Below, piece by piece: positions 62,981 through 64,000 of a stretch of DNA of 64,000 nt. The stretch lies in NCBI RefSeq assembly GCF_009617895.1, contig NZ_BLAW01000001.1, positions 1,727,001 through 1,791,000 of the forward strand, written 5' to 3'. The stretch's first letter is position 1. Each line of letters begins with the position of its first letter. The stretch is from Prolixibacter sp. SD074 (GTDB taxonomy: Bacteria > Bacteroidota > Bacteroidia > Bacteroidales > Prolixibacteraceae). A program made the translations under genes and the position numbers. Under the pieces are notes generated by a model. The model saw nothing but the letters and a program-made list of their open reading frames with translations, was not told where the DNA came from and did not search any database.

Positions 62981-63631
62981 ATGAGCTACAAAACATTTAA
63001 CGAACAAATGGAATCCTGGCGCATCCTCATCTGGAACGCTGCCGATGACGCCGAAATTCAATCGCGCCTCGAAAACTACGGCTACACCCCCGAAAAATTC
63101 GACCAGGGCAAAGCCCTTTGGCAACAAACCGACCAGGCAGGCAAACAACAGTCAAAAGAGCTAAACGAACAAACCACCGCCACCAACTCCTTAAACGAAA
63201 CCCGCGAAAAAGCCGAAGATGATTTAAAACGCGCAAAAAAAATAGCCCGCGTGGCATTCGATGGCAACAAAGAAGCATTCAACGCCCTTAACCTTGATGA
63301 ACTCAACATCTACCGGTTCGAAGACTGGCTGAACGATGCCGAAAAATTTTACGCCAACCTGCTCGGCAACACCCAGTGGGCCGAAACCATGCAAACTTAC
63401 AGCTACACCAATGAAAAACTTACAGCCCAACAGCAGGAAGTAGATAGTTTGAAATCGCTGCAGCAGGCACAGCAACGCGAGATGGGTGAAGCACAGCAGT
63501 CCACGCAAACCAAGTGGAAACTCCACAGCCAGCTCAAAAAATGGTGCAACCAGCTCACCGAACTATCCAAAATCGAATTCGAAGACGATGCCCAGCTCCT
63601 CGAGAAACTCGGCATCCTCGTCCGTTCATAA
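62981..63631 (+). CDS. Coiled-coil hypothetical protein
   Basis: A 216-residue acidic, Gln-rich helical protein: MSYKTFNEQMESWRILIWNA, QQSKELNEQTTATNSLNETR, EKAEDDLKRAKKIARVAFDG, LTAQQQEVDSLKSLQQAQQR and WKLHSQLKKWCNQLTELSKI. Long heptad stretches imply coiled coils; no signal peptide. I recall no named family. The frame also extends upstream into the repressor remnant, but ATG 62981 with a good local context is the likely start. Confidence 0.7.
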   Translation: MSYKTFNEQMESWRILIWNAADDAEIQSRLENYGYTPEKFDQGKALWQQTDQAGKQQSKELNEQTTATNSLNETREKAEDDLKRAKKIARVAFDGNKEAFNALNLDELNIYRFEDWLNDAEKFYANLLGNTQWAETMQTYSYTNEKLTAQQQEVDSLKSLQQAQQREMGEAQQSTQTKWKLHSQLKKWCNQLTELSKIEFEDDAQLLEKLGILVRS

Positions 63632-64000
63632 TTATTCACCTTTTCCAAAGTTTCAAACTTTGGAAAAGGTTTTCTCCATAATTCAACATTTCAAATCCTC
63701 TGCGCCCTCAGCGAATACCTCTGCGCCCTCTGCGTGGAACGTTTTAAAAAAAGAGTTAAGTGTTAAGTGGAACAAAATTCTCCCATTCCCCCCATCTCAC
63801 ATAATCCGTACGCCCCTTTCAATTCAACATTCAACATTCAACATTTCAAATCCCCCCACCTCCCATTCTCCTTCGCCTGTGCCCGGGCCTTTCTTAACTT
63901 TATCACCTTTTCCAAAGTTTCAAATCCTTTGCGCCCTCCGCGAATACCTCTGCGCCCTCTGCGTGGAACGTTTTAAAAAAAGTTTTAAGCAGAACAAAAT
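63632..64000. repeat. Terminal cluster of dispersed repeats
   Basis: A perfect hairpin with 16-bp arms (ACCTTTTCCAAAGTTT, 63638-63653 and 63655-63670) is followed by two copies of a CTCTGCGCCCTCTGCGTGGA block (about 63690-63750 and 63920-63985), TTCAACATTCAACATTCAAC at about 63820 and another half-palindrome at about 63904. No gene supported. Confidence 0.75.

Overview
The window looks like a chromosomal segment of a Bacteroidota bacterium, probably order Bacteroidales/Marinilabiliales. The evidence is a SusC/SusD pair, a UpxY-type NusG antiterminator heading a capsule/exopolysaccharide locus, TAnnTTTG-type promoter boxes, ISL3 (ISAon1-type), ISAs1 and IS1595 insertion sequences, a FISUMP-domain protein, and low-complexity intergenic repeats of a kind I associate with this phylum. 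The genus assignment is inference. I see no tRNA, rRNA or CRISPR array.

Layout. (1) 1-4.9 kb: small oxidoreductase and secreted-protein genes (two aldo/keto reductases, a SnoaL-like protein, a carboxymuconolactone decarboxylase, a cupin lipoprotein) mixed with visibly decayed genes: an internally deleted alpha/beta hydrolase and a carboxylesterase with two frameshifts and an internal deletion. (2) 4.9-9.4 kb: an insertion-sequence pile-up. A remnant of a glucosamine-6-phosphate-deaminase-like gene is split by an ISL3-family element with an 8-bp target duplication. It is bordered by an ISAs1-family element with a 10-bp target duplication, an IS1595-family fragment and a complete IS1595-family element. 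(3) 9.4-13.4 kb: an SDR gene, then a thioredoxin-like / membrane protein / FMN reductase / extradiol dioxygenase / DoxX / MarR run that resembles quinone- and catechol-stress operons. (4) 13.5-24.8 kb: housekeeping genes (MscS channel, C1 peptidase, CruF-like carotenoid protein beside a phytoene desaturase remnant, Tag glycosylase, TPR protein, RarA, nucleoside-gate transporter, outer-membrane barrel). (5) 25-30 kb: a SusD/SusC nutrient uptake pair. (6) 30.5-59.5 kb: a surface polysaccharide locus: UpxY, Wza-like exporter, Wzz, winged-helix regulator, UDP-glucose dehydrogenase, a WbpA-WbpE-WbpD-WbpB set for UDP-GlcNAc(3NAc)A, Wzx, glycosyltransferases, a Wzy-like polymerase, a UDP-GlcNAc 4,6-dehydratase, an initiating sugar-phosphate transferase, RfbA and RfbB. 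(7) 59.5-64 kb: two toxin-antitoxin pairs whose toxins are both frameshifted, repeats, a FISUMP lipoprotein-like gene and a coiled-coil protein.

The most unusual part is 34-44.7 kb plus 57.7-58.4 kb inside the polysaccharide locus. Four small genes sit within their own distinctive repeat families: a four-helix-bundle (23S IVS-type) protein with heptamer tracts, a GxxExxY PD-(D/E)XK-type protein with AATTAGCGTAATT inverted repeats, a Y1 (RAYT) transposase with GGGCGTAGTT palindromes, and a GIY-YIG nuclease between inverted GTCATTGCGAGG repeats. Between ugd and wbpA lies a decayed segment with ugd 3'-end fragments, a 204-bp duplication, HicBA and DUF433/DUF5615 toxin-antitoxin pairs, and a three-gene module (TIGR04255-type protein plus two unrecognised proteins) bracketed by an exact 18-bp direct repeat. 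That module is my best candidate for an undescribed, mobile, possibly defensive system.
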